Below, in pieces: positions 1-9,730 of a stretch of 15,811 nucleotides of DNA. Every line of letters begins with the position of its first letter. Position 1 is the stretch's first letter. The stretch is from positions 1 to 15,811 of the forward strand of contig LXFE01000262.1 in assembly GCA_001929475.1 (NCBI GenBank), read 5' to 3'. The notes under the pieces are model-generated. The model had not been told where the DNA came from and searched no databases. It saw nothing but the letters and a program-made list of their open reading frames with translations. A program made the position numbers and the translations under genes. This DNA comes from Neolecta irregularis DAH-3 (taxonomy: Eukaryota > Ascomycota > Neolectomycetes > Neolectales > Neolectaceae).

Positions 1-94
1 TCAGATTTGCTGTTGTGGTTAGTTCTTTGTTGTCTCTTTGTCAATTTCAAAGTCTGTTCTTGTAGCTTATCATATTTATGGTTCCTGTAAGCAA
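1..94 (+). repeat. Left-end copy of the secreted-peptide 3' end
   Basis: The first 32 bases are identical to the last 32 bases of the window (15780-15811). Read in the frame of the candidate peptide at the right end, positions 2-22 give Gln-Ile-Cys-Cys-Cys-Gly-stop. This stretch is therefore the tail of another copy of that unit plus its 3' flank, or the same copy seen twice through an assembly overlap. Positions 33-94 are T-rich, have no coding appearance and run into the GGCCC repeat. Confidence 0.75.
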
Positions 95-190
95 TGTTGG
101 CAATGGGCCAAAGCCCATGCGCTTTTTGTAAAGCCTGGCCCATAGGCTTTTCTGAGGGTCCGGCCCGGCCCATGGGCCCAGGCTATATAT
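95..190. repeat. GGCCC-rich palindromic repeat, left copy
   Basis: It begins TGTTGG followed by ATGGGCCAAAGCCCAT, a self-complementary hairpin, and continues through several GGCCC/GGGCC blocks to a TATATATA stretch at about 183-190. The first 32 bases match the repeat starting at 15234 in the same orientation, with only a few mismatches. The TG start suggests an LTR or other transposon end, but no partner CA end with target-site duplication can be defined. Confidence 0.7.
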
Positions 191-391
191 AGAAATTTCA
201 CTTGATGGGTTGAGCTGAGAGAAGGAGATAAATCCTCCCTTCGAACTCGCCTTGCGTTTCCTATGAGAATACGAGTGCGAAAAGCATTCCACGCAGTGCC
301 ATACACATTTGGTGAAATTTGCAAGGAACGCCCAAATCATCGTGCCTGAAGGTTTCCACAATGCCATTTTTCCTACTCGATCTCCCTGTAG

Positions 392-508
392 AATTCATAC
401 TATTATGGAGTATATTTTAGGTCAACTATGGTAGATCTCGGAGCATCTGTATGTTGTCCACTCCCTGCAATCACCTACAATGATCTACAGGCATACCACA
501 TACCATAA
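392..508 (+). pseudogene. Possible relic of a Ty3/gypsy retropepsin
   Basis: A short frame open between stops reads Val-Tyr-Phe-Arg-Ser-Thr-Met-Val-Asp-Leu-Gly-Ala-Ser-Val around 410-451. This resembles the aspartic-protease active-site region of Ty3/gypsy polyproteins: hydrophobic residues, then D-x-G-A-S-V. The frame ends at TAA 506-508. No reverse transcriptase, RNase H or integrase is visible nearby, so it would be an isolated fragment. The match is short and made from memory, and chance remains possible. The rest of 190-840 shows no supported gene. Confidence 0.33.
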
Positions 509-907
509 ATGCCTGCTTCTCAGTGGCAAGGCACCTATTTGTTGACCAATTCTTGTGCTGGTGCTGGTGAATTCTGAAGTTGAGGCGCTTTGCACCTGCC
601 AACAGGTCCCGACAACATGCAATAACTGACCAAGCACATCCCTTGAACATGTAGCACGCGATGACTCGTTTAACTGGGACCAATATATCCAGCTACCGTA
701 AATTCATATAGCACCATAGAATTGAAAGAAAAGAAAAGTTCTGGGGATATTCAGCCGTGGTATAGTAATAATCCAAGTGGGTAGCTGAGATGCCTCGCCT
801 GCCTTGAGATACTCTGTCTAAATTAATCTGCCGTCTTATGTACTCGTGGAGCGGACCACTAGGAAAGGCAAGCCAGGCTGGTGCGGCAGGCGGGCTGCCC
901 ACGACAC
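509..907. other. Non-coding stretch before the Myb-like gene
   Basis: Open frames here are short, overlap one another and resemble no family I recognise. Nothing beyond ordinary AT/GC-mixed sequence is visible until the hexanucleotide array begins. The promoter of the downstream gene should lie at its right side, but I see no clear TATA box. Confidence 0.5.
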
Positions 908-1000
908 AGCGACCCGACACCGATACCTGCACCGGCACAGCGACACCGACACCGACACCGACATCGACATCGACACCGACACCGACACAGCGATACCGGC
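908..1000 (+). repeat. CGACAC hexanucleotide array
   Basis: Positions 941-993 are about eight and a half units of CGACAC, with two C-to-T changes giving CGACAT. Degraded units extend to about 908 and 1000. It lies just upstream of the ATG at 1029, so it is probably 5' untranslated or core promoter sequence. The same bases can be read as a Thr/Asp/His-rich peptide from an upstream ATG at 846, but that looks like a repeat artefact. Confidence 0.85.
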
Positions 1001-1028
1001 ACAGCAGCACCACGGCGACTGCGGTGCC

Positions 1029-1756
1029 ATGGCCTCGCCCTCTGCGCACTACCAGGTTGGCCCGCGCGCTCCCGCGCCTCTACTCACGCCGCAGCTGCAG
1101 GCACAGGCTCTGACTCTCGCTTCCAGATATCTCGCAGACTTTGCCCGCCTCCTCAATGCCCATCTCCCCTCCTCCAGAAAACGCCCCCCAGACCCCAGCT
1201 CCCCGCCTCCCCCAAAGCGAACAAAGCGCACCGGAAATACTTGGCCCAAAGAAGATGTAGAAAAATTAACCTCGCTCTACGCTGCCCTCGGCGAAAACTA
1301 CACTGCCATCGGCAAGCACTTCAACCCCGCCAGAGAACGGTGCTTCCCCCTATTCTCGCTAGAGCTAACGGGCTTGTCAGGAAACAAGTATACTCAAAAT
1401 TATGGAACATGGGTCTACTGAACAAAGAAGAGTCCAGCAAGAAGGGATTGCCCTCAGCCACTATCATTCAGACCCCCTCGACGCCTAGTGCCCCTGAAGA
1501 CACTGGAGAGGACAGCAGTAAAGATGATAAATCTAAAGTCCTTACTAATGGACTGAACCATGATCCTCCATCCGAAGTAGAAGAGGAGGAAGAAGACGGA
1601 AGCGACCAAGAAGAAGACGGAGACGACCAAGAAGACGACGGAGACGACCAAGACGGAGACGGAGACGACCAAGACGGAGACGGAGACGAACAAGAAGACT
1701 CGAGCGACAATGACGGTGACGACAAAAGATCCGAAGACGGAGAAGAAACAGACTAG
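1029..1756 (+). CDS. Myb/SANT-like nuclear protein with acidic tail
   Basis: Two exons, 1029-1339 and 1381-1756, give 228 aa. The 41-nt intron (1340-1380) has a GAGCTAAC branch point, and splicing restores the frame through R-E-R-K-Q-V-Y-S-K-L-W. The N-terminus is Ala/Pro-rich. A basic Pro-Lys-Arg stretch, a likely nuclear signal, precedes a single Myb/SANT-like module: W-P-K-E-D..L..L, then E-N-Y-T-A-I-G-K-H-F, then K-L-W-N-M-G-L-L. The last 70 residues are Asp/Glu/Gln repeats. I chose ATG 1029 (context GCCATGG) because the in-frame extension to 846 is only the hexanucleotide array. A DNA- or chromatin-binding role is inferred from the fold. The exact orthologue is not recognised. It is not a three-repeat c-Myb type. 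Confidence 0.8.
1595..1699 (+). repeat. In-frame acidic minisatellite
   Basis: GAC/GGA/GAA/CAA codon runs repeat in 18-21 bp units and encode heptads of the type Gly-Asp-Gly-Asp-Asp-Gln-Asp. It lies within the C-terminal acidic tail of the Myb-like protein. Unit lengths are multiples of three, so copy-number changes would lengthen or shorten the tail without a frameshift. Confidence 0.8.
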
Positions 1757-2476
1757 TTTACGACTTTGTAAAAAAGTCCTTTGATCAAATACTAGTAATT
1801 TCTATACCTCATCAGTTCGAATTCTACATCTACCAGAATTGAAATAACAGTTAAACCTAAATCTAATCAACATTGCCAGTGACAAATAAACTCTAAATTT
1901 ACTCTACTTGTAAGCATATTTGCCTCAACATTTCTAGTTGCTATTCTAATATCTTATAGTATCAGCCAATCATTCTCTAGTGATCACAATTCACAAACAT
2001 TTCAATCCTTATCTACTCCATATATATCTTATAAATATGACTCCAAGGCATTCGATAAATCTCGATCAGGAGTTTGTAGTCTAAATATCGAATCAGCGAT
2101 TGGAGACTCGAGTATATGTATTGCTCTGTCCATTTAGTCGAATAAGCGTAGATCTTGACTGCAATATGGTTCAAACCAAGCCGGCGTTCCAAATTTCAAG
2201 ACTAACGTTCAAGTTCCAAGCTCAATGTTCCAAGTTGCAAAATTAACGTTCCATATTTCATGCTTCACGCTCCAAGTCGGCAAAATTTAAGAGTATTATA
2301 TAGAGGTATGGATGATCGCTAGCTAAAGTAAAAGACCCACGCCTCTTGCCATATCAAAGGCCAAAAAGAAGTTCCCAGTTGGATCTGGATCTTGTATCCA
2401 GCTGATGTAAGGGCTGGGGATCAAACTCACCACCAGACACGGATCACGCCACTTCTAGACAAGGTCTCCGCCATCT
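1757..2476. other. Intergenic region, two co-directional genes
   Basis: This AT-rich stretch has no coding appearance. It should hold the 3' end of the Myb-like transcript and the promoter of the ubiquitin hydrolase. It contains the 21-bp array at 2185-2288. Around 2345-2430 one frame could add residues upstream of the hydrolase ATG through a further short intron, but no start codon is in reach, so I left it out. Confidence 0.55.
2185..2288 (+). repeat. Five-unit degenerate 21-bp tandem array
   Basis: Units start at 2185, 2206, 2226, 2247 and 2268, with lengths of 21, 20, 21, 21 and 21 bp. Each follows roughly CGTTCCAA-nTTnCAA-nnnTAA. The unit length is two helical turns, so the A/T tracts are in phase. 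It lies 189 bp upstream of the hydrolase start. Function is unknown: it may be decayed satellite or a run of binding sites. Confidence 0.7.
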
Positions 2477-4815
2477 ATGACGGTGATCAAACATCTTCTA
2501 CCGTACGCTACCGTTGAATGCATGTCACAAGAGCCTGTTCAATTACTTGGTCCTCAGGATGTTGTCGTTTCAGATTCCCAAGCAGACCCTAGTACTTCCG
2601 AGGACCCAATTCGTAAATGCACTCATCTCAAGAGAGCGGTGCGTGTTCCAAGTATGAAGAGAGCATTCAAGAAGGGTGTGGTGGAGAAATGTGGGGTCGG
2701 TTTCCATCTTGCAAAGTAAAAGTGTTGATCTAATAGAGTTGTCACGATTCCGAGGAAAAAGAAATTTGGGTGTGTATCACCTGTGGATTAACTTTGTGTG
2801 GACGAGTCTCTGCAGGTCACGCAGAAGATCATTACAATGCTGAAAAACATGCAATAGTTTTCAGTATCGATCAGGGAGCTGCTTGTAGCGTCCCAATCTC
2901 AAAACCAGGCTAATTTATAGGGTGTTACGAATGTGATGGCTGGGTAGTCCCATCAAACACTCGCAATCGATCTCTCTACGAAGTGAAAAGTGCTGTCGAT
3001 AAACAATTCCGCAAAAATGCTAAACAGGATATACTTGAAATTTACCCAGAAAATGAAAACAAAGACAAAAAAAACCGTGTAAAAGTAATCACACCAGGAT
3101 TGGAAAATTTGGGAAATACCTGTTACTTTAACTCGGTACACTCTTTATCTATAACCAAAATCTCACGAGAAGACGATTCAAGTTCTCGCTGTATGTGCAC
3201 CACTACACGATTTCATATCCCGAAATCAATTTATATCTCTTTCCTCCCCACCCCAAATCTCGTTCGCCTCACCAGTAACCTCTGCATTCACCTCCCTTCT
3301 CCGAATAATTTACACTTCGAAATTCCCAGAATCAATTCGCCCCCAACCACTTCTCTCGCGAATTGCACAACGAATTCCAGGGTTTCATGTCAACGATCAG
3401 CAAGATGCACAAGAATTACTCCGCCATCTATTGGAAGCATTGTCTGAAGAAAACGCGCCCAAACAAGATTCCTCAGTAAAAAGGAGTCGCTTAAAACGTC
3501 GACGAACAATAACGAATGCGGACGACATCGCTGACCAGGGAAACGTTGGGAGAATTAGAAGTTGGCTCGAAGAAATATTTTACGGACAGTTAGCCAGTAT
3601 AGTAGTTTGCGATGAATGCAAATCGGTATCGCTCTCCTTTAAATTTGACCTCTAAAGAAAGGTTTCCACGAGCTATGAAGATTTTGGAGAACTATCACTC
3701 CCAATTCACGTTCCCTCAGCCAACGTCTTATCTCGAAAGGTATTTTTTGAGGCTATATATTCTCATAGATAGCGAGATAAACTCCGCTTATTTGTCTCCT
3801 CAACTCGTGCCTTTCGATCTCGAACCTCAACTCCCGTACAGTCAGATTCAGAACGGTCCCCACGGGTCTCTGTCGACTCTGAACCCGTAGCACTTAAACC
3901 AATATCCGAAGAACGGTCTGAATTCATTAAAAATCTTCTCGAGGAGAAAGGCGATGCTGGAAAGATCGGAGTAGAAGAATGCCTAAAGAATTTCTTTGCC
4001 GTAGAGACTCTGGACGGTGAAAACATGTTTGCATGTGAAGAATGCGGAAAAATTTCATTATCAAAAGAAAAACCAGGATCGCTCGAGGAAACAGACACCA
4101 CTGTTGAAGAAAAAGAACCCAAGGATGTCGAAATGAAAAGTCCTAGGATAACACAACAATTGTCCGAGATTGCCCGTTCCGAAACAGATCCCGAGTCAGA
4201 GAGCGATTATCAGCCATCAGATAATGAAATGAAGTATTCAATATCTGCCGAGATGGATCCAGATCACCTGCGGCAGAGGGAAATGCTCCCATCAAAACCT
4301 TTATCTGAGCAAGACTCCACTGGTACCATTCCATCTACCCAGTCCAATCAAGAACAACCAAAAACAGTACCAAGAAAAGCTTATAAACGATTTCTTTTAT
4401 CTTCCCTACCGCTCGTGTTTATTGTTCATCTGAAGCGTTTTGAGCATTCCACCCGATCGTTTAGGAAAATCAGCGATGCCGTGAATTTCTCGGAAACGCT
4501 TGATATAAGTCCCTACGTATTAAATGTAAAAGGTGGGGCAGAATACAAGCTAGTTGGTGTTGTTGTTCATATGGGAAACTTGTCATCGGGCCAGTATATT
4601 CCCTTGCTTTTGCGGTATTCTAACATAGCAGCTATGTCTCGTATATGCTGACTCGAAAAGTCTTGGATGAAGGTGAAATAGGAGAGGGAGAAGAGCCAGG
4701 TCATGAAACTAGAGAATGGGTGTATGCTAGTGATACCAGTGTTCGATATGCAGGCAAAGAAGAAGTGCTAAAGGCTTCGAAAGGAGTATATCTTTTATTT
4801 TATGAGAAATGCTAG
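2477..4815 (+). CDS. USP16/USP45-type ubiquitin C-terminal hydrolase
   Basis: This cysteine protease removes ubiquitin from substrates; the USP16/45 group acts on nuclear targets including histones. Seven exons (2477-2695, 2737-2884, 2921-3135, 3173-3625, 3662-3739, 3773-4593, 4632-4815) give 705 aa. The introns are 41, 36, 37, 36, 33 and 38 nt. A ZnF-UBP domain spans about residues 48-127, with C48, H50, C72, C75, C86, C89, C94, H101, H105, C124 and C127. The USP core follows: catalytic Cys190 in G-N-T-C-Y-F-N-S, the Q-D-A-Q-E-L-L box near 272, a fingers zinc ribbon (C-D-E-C and C-E-E-C), and catalytic His645 in S-G-H-Y-V-S-Y, split by the last intron. Splicing restores every motif, so the apparent frame breaks are introns and the enzyme looks intact. 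The N-terminus is uncertain and may extend upstream. Confidence 0.9.
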
Positions 4816-4996
4816 TTTGGTCATTGTTGTAAGGGTTTTCTTGGCATTTTAGACTGTAAGACTTGGAAATATTATTATCGGTTTGGAACAGTAAGTGCGT
4901 TGATTCAAGCAAATAGAAAGCCTCCAAGTAGGCCAGTAATACAAGATTCTCTAGTGAGTGATATGGTCTAAAAGGCGGGCCCAGACTCTGTCCGCA

Positions 4997-5894
4997 TCAC
5001 ATCGGATGAGAATTTTCTATCTTTGTACTTTTGAGAACGGCGCTGGAAGTAAAGCGACGAAGCAGTTCGCTTCATATAGTTAGACTTGCCTTGTTTTGCT
5101 TTCATACCGTTTTTTCCTAAGCCGATCCTCCAGCTTCTGAATAACAACGCCTTGATCAGCTATGCTAAGTTGGCGTCCTGGCAAACTCTTCGATATAGCC
5201 CGAGCATTATCGATTAATGTCCGAAATTGAACGGCCTGGCTCAGTGAAGATGGTGGTTTTTAAAGGAACTTTACTTCAGACGAGATATCTCTGGAATCTG
5301 AGGGTTCGGATAATTTGGCTACAAGAGCTTTTACGGCAGGATAGAAAGTAAATGAGGATGATTCGATGGTAATGGACATTTCAGCCACCAGTTTATCATT
5401 GATGACAGTAGTCACTCTAAAAGGTCACGTTATTGAATGAGCCAGTTACAGGAAACACCACTAAGAAATTTAAAATATCATTCAAAGGCCCTGTCTTTTC
5501 TATAACGATTAGGTCAAGTTTTGAAAGATTTTTCCCTATACACAAAGGGAATCTTTCCTCAGTATTTGCGGTTTTTATAATCGAGCAAATATGATTGCGT
5601 TTTGCAACTTTCATTGGTCCAAAACGTCGCTCTCTCAATGGGATGTTTTTGCGCATGAAATTCGCAAAGAAATACCCACTGCTGGAGCATGTTTATAACG
5701 TTATTCCTGTCATACTCTTTGAAACTCCCGGTTGGTTGAAAGACCGTGGTCAAGACTGCGTCGTGAAACACGAGAAAACAAGGGAATTTGTATGACGAAT
5801 ACGGTGTATACCGGATCTATGGCTAGGTCATCAGTACGGTTTCAGTGCTCTCCTGAGCGACGAAATCCTTTTGGTCCTCATAGTTTCTTGACAT
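4997..5894 (-). CDS. Unrecognised six-exon gene
   Basis: No simple long ORF exists here, but six exons join in frame: 5894-5862, 5816-5716, 5678-5457, 5416-5275, 5235-5108 and 5069-4997, giving 232 aa. The introns are 45, 37, 40, 39 and 38 nt. The last (5107-5070) has GTATGA and CTAAC signals, and using it moves the stop from 5080 to 4997. Another removes an in-frame TAA near 5265. The product is soluble-looking, with no signal peptide or membrane segment. It has a basic patch (R-E-R-R-F-G-P-M-K-V-A-K-R), an alternating hydrophobic middle, and a Lys/Arg-rich C-terminal helix ending L-E-D-R-L-R-K-K-R-E-L-L-R-R-F. I cannot name the family. Exons 2-6 are well supported by frame. The first exon (donor GTCGCT) is weak. 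The gene converges on the hydrolase, 181 bp between stops. Confidence 0.6.
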
Positions 5895-6359
5895 TATTCT
5901 TGTTTGGATTTTCTGTATCTCGAGTTTTCCTATTTAACTAAAGGTATCTTGGTATTTAGAGAAGAGGGAACAGAGGGCTGCGGAGCTTTTCTGGTTTGTG
6001 ATGGCTAGACCGTTTAAACATGAAGTGATTGTTGACGTGTTTTGTTTGAGCATGATTTAGCATGATCCTTTGTCAAAGTTTAAAAGCATTTGTTACTCAT
6101 ATTAACCTTCAGCTTTCCCAAGATAGATTTGTCTAAATACCGAGGTCATACGAGATCTTATGCGTGTTTATCATACCTATTTGGCATAATATGTTTATTG
6201 TTTCAGATTAATCCCATTTATAGCAAGAAATAGCCAAACACTACAAAAGTTTTTAAATAACTTGAACTGAAATATCATTGATACAGTGAAATACAAATAA
6301 AGAAGCTCCTGGACCTTAAAAAAGATACTAACACAAATCAAGAAAACACAAAACAACGC
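5895..6359. other. Intergenic region between two minus-strand genes
   Basis: AT-rich sequence with no coding appearance. It should carry the promoter and leader of the unrecognised gene and the 3' end of the next gene upstream on the minus strand. I see no repeat or RNA gene. Confidence 0.5.
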
Positions 6360-7338
6360 TCATCTCCCAGCAGGAATGCTCTGTGTGGTGACTGAATTGT
6401 GAGGCTCCAGATCCTCTACTGTAGTGGTCTTATCGCGCAAACTCCTCATAACGCTTTCCCTGTCCGGAATACGGGAATAGGGCGATAAAGCTGCTTCACT
6501 TCGACGACGTGCATGTTGGGACAGTCTTCTAGCTGGACCTGGACCCGGAGACTTCTTTTTCGGTTTCGGCGAATGGGAAGGAGAACCTGAGGGTGCTTGG
6601 TAGAAGCGAAAAGTAGTTGGGCTAGCCGGGATGGCGTTTGGTGGGATTGCTGACGTCGAATTTCCGTTTTGCAGGGGCGGTCTCCAGTGGTGGAAATAGA
6701 GGTTCGGGGGTGGCGAGTTTGGAAGAACTGTTGGCGGGGCAGAATTGGCGTGTTGCTGCTGAGATGGAGCTACAAGATTCGAGGTATTAAGACGCGGCAA
6801 GGAGCGGCCTGTAGGTGTATCTGGAAGATGTTGAATGTTGGACTGAGTATGGTATGAACTGGGTGGATAAGCCGGCGGAATGCCTAGTCCTATGACGCTC
6901 TTCTCTATGGGATCCACAGAGCCCCGAGCAGGGATCGAGCAAAGCAGCCCAGGGATGGACTTTGGATCGACACCGCCTCGTATCAACTCTTTGATAAAAT
7001 CCACATCTGATTTTCTCATTTCCAACTTGAGATGCTCCTGCCGTGTTTTCTCTACAAGTTAACAGGAATAAGTTCCCAGACATACCCTCTTCGATTCGGC
7101 ATTGCACAATCGCGCGCAGAGTCTCGTCGCTTCCCTTCCATCGTTCAAGAATGTCCCGTAGCGACATTTCCCGTTCCCGGTCTACGGTATAATTTGCGGC
7201 CAGCGCAGATGGAGGAGGAAGGTTTACAGTAGCGCGCGGGTGGAACTCGCGATCGTTTTGCTGGGTCAGCATGACCGATCTTTTGTCGAGACACTGAAGC
7301 AGAGGCGGCAGTCGCAGCCTGTTGGTGTCGTCGCCCAT
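6360..7338 (-). CDS. Conserved-looking protein, Pro/Ser-rich C-terminus
   Basis: Two exons (7338-7086 and 7051-6360) joined across a 34-nt intron give 314 aa. The intron has a GTATGT donor and a GTTAAC branch point. The N-terminal 120 residues look folded and conserved: a D-R-E-F-H-P-R-A-T-V segment, then S-L-R-D-I-L-E-R-W-K-G, then a charged helix (R-I-E-E-K-T-R-Q-E-H-L-K-L-E-M-R-K) and an I-R-G-G-V-D-P turn. The remainder is low-complexity Pro/Ser/Asn/Gln with a basic patch (P-K-P-K-K-K-S-P, then R-R-L-S-Q-H-A-R-R-R), which suggests a nuclear or regulatory protein. I do not recognise a named family. ATG 7338 is the first in-frame start after a TAA just upstream. Confidence 0.75.
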
Positions 7339-8834
7339 TTGGCCAGGACTTCCAGGAATTTACGCCTCAATTAGGAAATTGTCTCGCTGTATTTGGCAGG
7401 CACCGCACGACCTCGTTTTTGTCGTATCTTTTATGCAGAGGATAAAAACTTTGGGATTTGCTTGTCTGACGATCTCAATTAGCTTGGGGGAATTTGCGGT
7501 ATGGAGACTGATCAAGCAATAGATTGTAACCGCATGGCAGGGATGCGTCTTCGCACGCTTTTAAACAAGACTCTGCGTATAGAGACTATAATTCAGCCTT
7601 AAATGCATATTCCCAGCCAAAAAAAATTATTGCCTAGTAGTAGTTCTCGCCCCATTCCCGAAGACAGCTGTAGATCTACGATTTGTTGCCAGACCCAATA
7701 TCGTTCTCAGATTTTGCAACTGTTTAACACACCAAGTACGGAGCAAAACTCTACAGATTTTTGGCAAAGTGGCTATGCAGCCAACCTCTCTGAAATATTA
7801 TGCTATATTTCTCTGATTAATTCTGCGTAGCGACTTGAGAATATATTCCCGCTAGGTTTGAAGGGGCTTGGGCGGAAAAATCTTACCATTAAATATACTC
7901 ACTTTTTTCATCATTCCAGGGTGTATGGGAATATATTTAGAATATTTGCTACCGACTTGAAGCTACTATTTAGCGTTCTCGAGAATTTTTGCAATTCTTA
8001 CAATCCCAAGCGCACTAACCCAGTTCTAGTCGGTTTGGCATGGATCTCATCGGACAGTCACACGAAATCGAATGATCATCTATTAATTCATCAAGGGTAC
8101 AAATAATGGCAGTAAAACAAGTGACGTTCACTTCAATGTGAATCTGCTCAACAAAGAGTAACAGGTACATCTCAAGAACTTGGATCTGGGGTCTCTAACA
8201 CACAGCATATTTTTCATTGGTCGAGCCTGAATCTGGCTTGGATTTGTTGGGATACCAAGACTAGGACACAGATTAATGAATGACACAACACGAATCCGTC
8301 GAGAAGGTAACGAATAGTGAAGAACGCGACTCTAACCCCTCCCCTCCTTGGATGAGTGTCCGAGGGTCTAGTTTATTACAATGGACTGCTTTTGCTCATA
8401 GGAAATTTGGACATCTTATAGTTCGTAGGCTAAACCTAGCCCTCCCTCTTTTAATATATATATAGTACTTGCAATTTCTCACACTAAGTCCAAAAGAAGA
8501 GGATTCGGGATTTATAGGCTCCAATTTAAACGGATTCCTGCTTTTAGAAAAGAAATCGCAAGGTCACAAGAATAACCAACACTTGTTAGGCTAAAGCAAC
8601 AAAGAGCGAACATCAGAAATCTTGAACCTCATACCACAGGGAACGCTAGTATGATGCTTGAAGACAATTTACAATAGATATTTCTTCGATACGAAAACCC
8701 CCGTTATATAGAGTCTGCAATTATTCTTGTGCGATGAACAGGTTCGCAAATTCCAAGAACAATGCCCAGAATGAGACATTGAAATGAAGCCATCGGCTAT
8801 AAGATAGCTTCAATTAAGTAACAAGCCGTTTGAA
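7339..8834. other. Long intergenic region without a visible gene
   Basis: About 1.5 kb lies between the start of one minus-strand gene and the stop of Rpc31. Several open frames of 60-80 codons are present (for example 7603-7830, 7858-8106 and 8280-8465), but they lack domain-like composition and do not join through introns into anything I recognise. No tRNA cloverleaf was seen. It presumably holds the upstream gene's promoter, the Rpc31 3' end and neutral sequence. Confidence 0.5.
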
Positions 8835-9562
8835 TTAATCGCAATAATCATCACCACCTCCATCATCTCCAAAATCATCATCCCCTTCGCCATTATCGAA
8901 ATAGTTATCACCATAATCATTTTCCTCATCCGCCCCAAACTCCTCATCTTGATCTGCATTGGCTTCTTCTTCTTCTTCTGCCCCTTCCCCTTCAGCTATC
9001 TCGACGTTATTTTCCTCCGTCTCTTGAACGGTAAGATCAAGGAAAGTTTGAATATCGATTGTTCTAGATTTTTTGATGACACGCTTTTTAGAGGACACAA
9101 ATACCGAATGCAGTTCTTCTGGGAAGTATCTTTCGTCTGATGCATTCAGTTTTCTATCATGGGCAAATATGCACCTAGTGGCAATTCTTTAAGACTCCAT
9201 ATTTTATACCTCGCCAAATGACGATCGGAGTATCTCTGGATCCCTGCTACATGTCAAACAAAGCACACCTTTGTGTTTACCGTCATTTTTGATATCAACA
9301 GCTGTTTGTGGTGGTCTGAAAATACTCTGAATCTCGGCCACAATTTCCTTCTGCAAACGATTCTGAAGTCTTTCGACAGGTGATAATGATGCCTGAAGAG
9401 GTATATTGGCTTCCTACAATTAGGCTCACTACGTAGAAATTGGATAAGTACTGGATATAATTCCATTGGATCAGTTTTAGGCTTTAGATCGCGATCTTCG
9501 AAAGAAAGCTGAGGCCCTCCCCCCCGTCCTCCGCGAAATCCAGCTCGACCACCGCGAGACAT
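8835..9562 (-). CDS. rpc31: RNA polymerase III subunit Rpc31 (RPC7)
   Basis: Rpc31 belongs to the Rpc82-Rpc34-Rpc31 subcomplex that lets RNA polymerase III initiate on tRNA and 5S genes. Four exons (9562-9452, 9413-9281, 9243-9175, 9136-8835) give 204 aa. The introns are 38, 37 and 38 nt. Family features are in order: an RG-rich start (M-S-R-G-G-R-x-G-F-R-G-G-R-G-G-G), an L-S-F-E-D-x-D-L-K-P motif, R-Y-S-D-R-H-L, the Y-F-P-E-E-L-H-S-V-F block, then K-K-x-V-I-K-K and a long Asp/Glu/Gly tail ending near D-D-Y. The length suits the family; the yeast protein is somewhat longer. The second acceptor could lie 3 nt earlier, adding one residue. It is divergent from pol5. Confidence 0.88.
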
Positions 9563-9730
9563 CCGCAGCTAAAGTTTTGTTCCTTCCTATGACTTGGAAT
9601 TTGTATCAAATGATAGATTATTTTTGAGGCGCTAAGGAGTGGACTTTTGAAGTCGGAATATTCCGGGAGCGGTTCGCGAAATCTTAACTTGACCTGAGAA
9701 ATATTTTCAGTACTTATCGAAATCTTCTCA
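9563..9730. promoter_or_regulatory. Divergent rpc31/pol5 promoter region
   Basis: Only 168 bp separate the two start codons, so both leaders and core promoters must share this space. No canonical TATAAA is evident. The arrangement suggests co-expression of a polymerase III subunit and a ribosome-biogenesis factor. That is inference from layout. Confidence 0.6.

Noticed and set aside
47-367. 106-codon minus-strand ORF as a gene
   Set aside because: It runs through the palindromic GGCCC repeat, whose symmetry keeps frames open, and shows no domain.
846-1028. N-terminal extension of the Myb-like protein through the hexanucleotide repeat
   Set aside because: The extension is a Thr/Asp repeat artefact. 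The ATG at 1029 has better context and starts an ordinary protein.
2161-2185. tRNA B-box-like GGTTCAAACC
   Set aside because: No acceptor stem, anticodon arm or A box can be formed around it.
2477-4815. The ubiquitin hydrolase as a frameshifted, stop-ridden pseudogene
   Set aside because: Every apparent break coincides with a 33-41 nt GT-AG segment. Its removal restores conserved zinc-finger, Cys-box and His-box motifs, so these are introns.
5080-5656. In-frame TAA in the minus-strand gene read as a nonsense mutation
   Set aside because: A 39-nt GT-AG intron (5236-5274) removes it in phase. A further intron (5070-5107) with a CTAAC branch point moves the terminal stop to 4997.
7603-8106. 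Two 75-82 codon plus-strand ORFs in the long intergenic region
   Set aside because: Random-looking composition, no promoter or intron signals that join them, and no recognisable motif.
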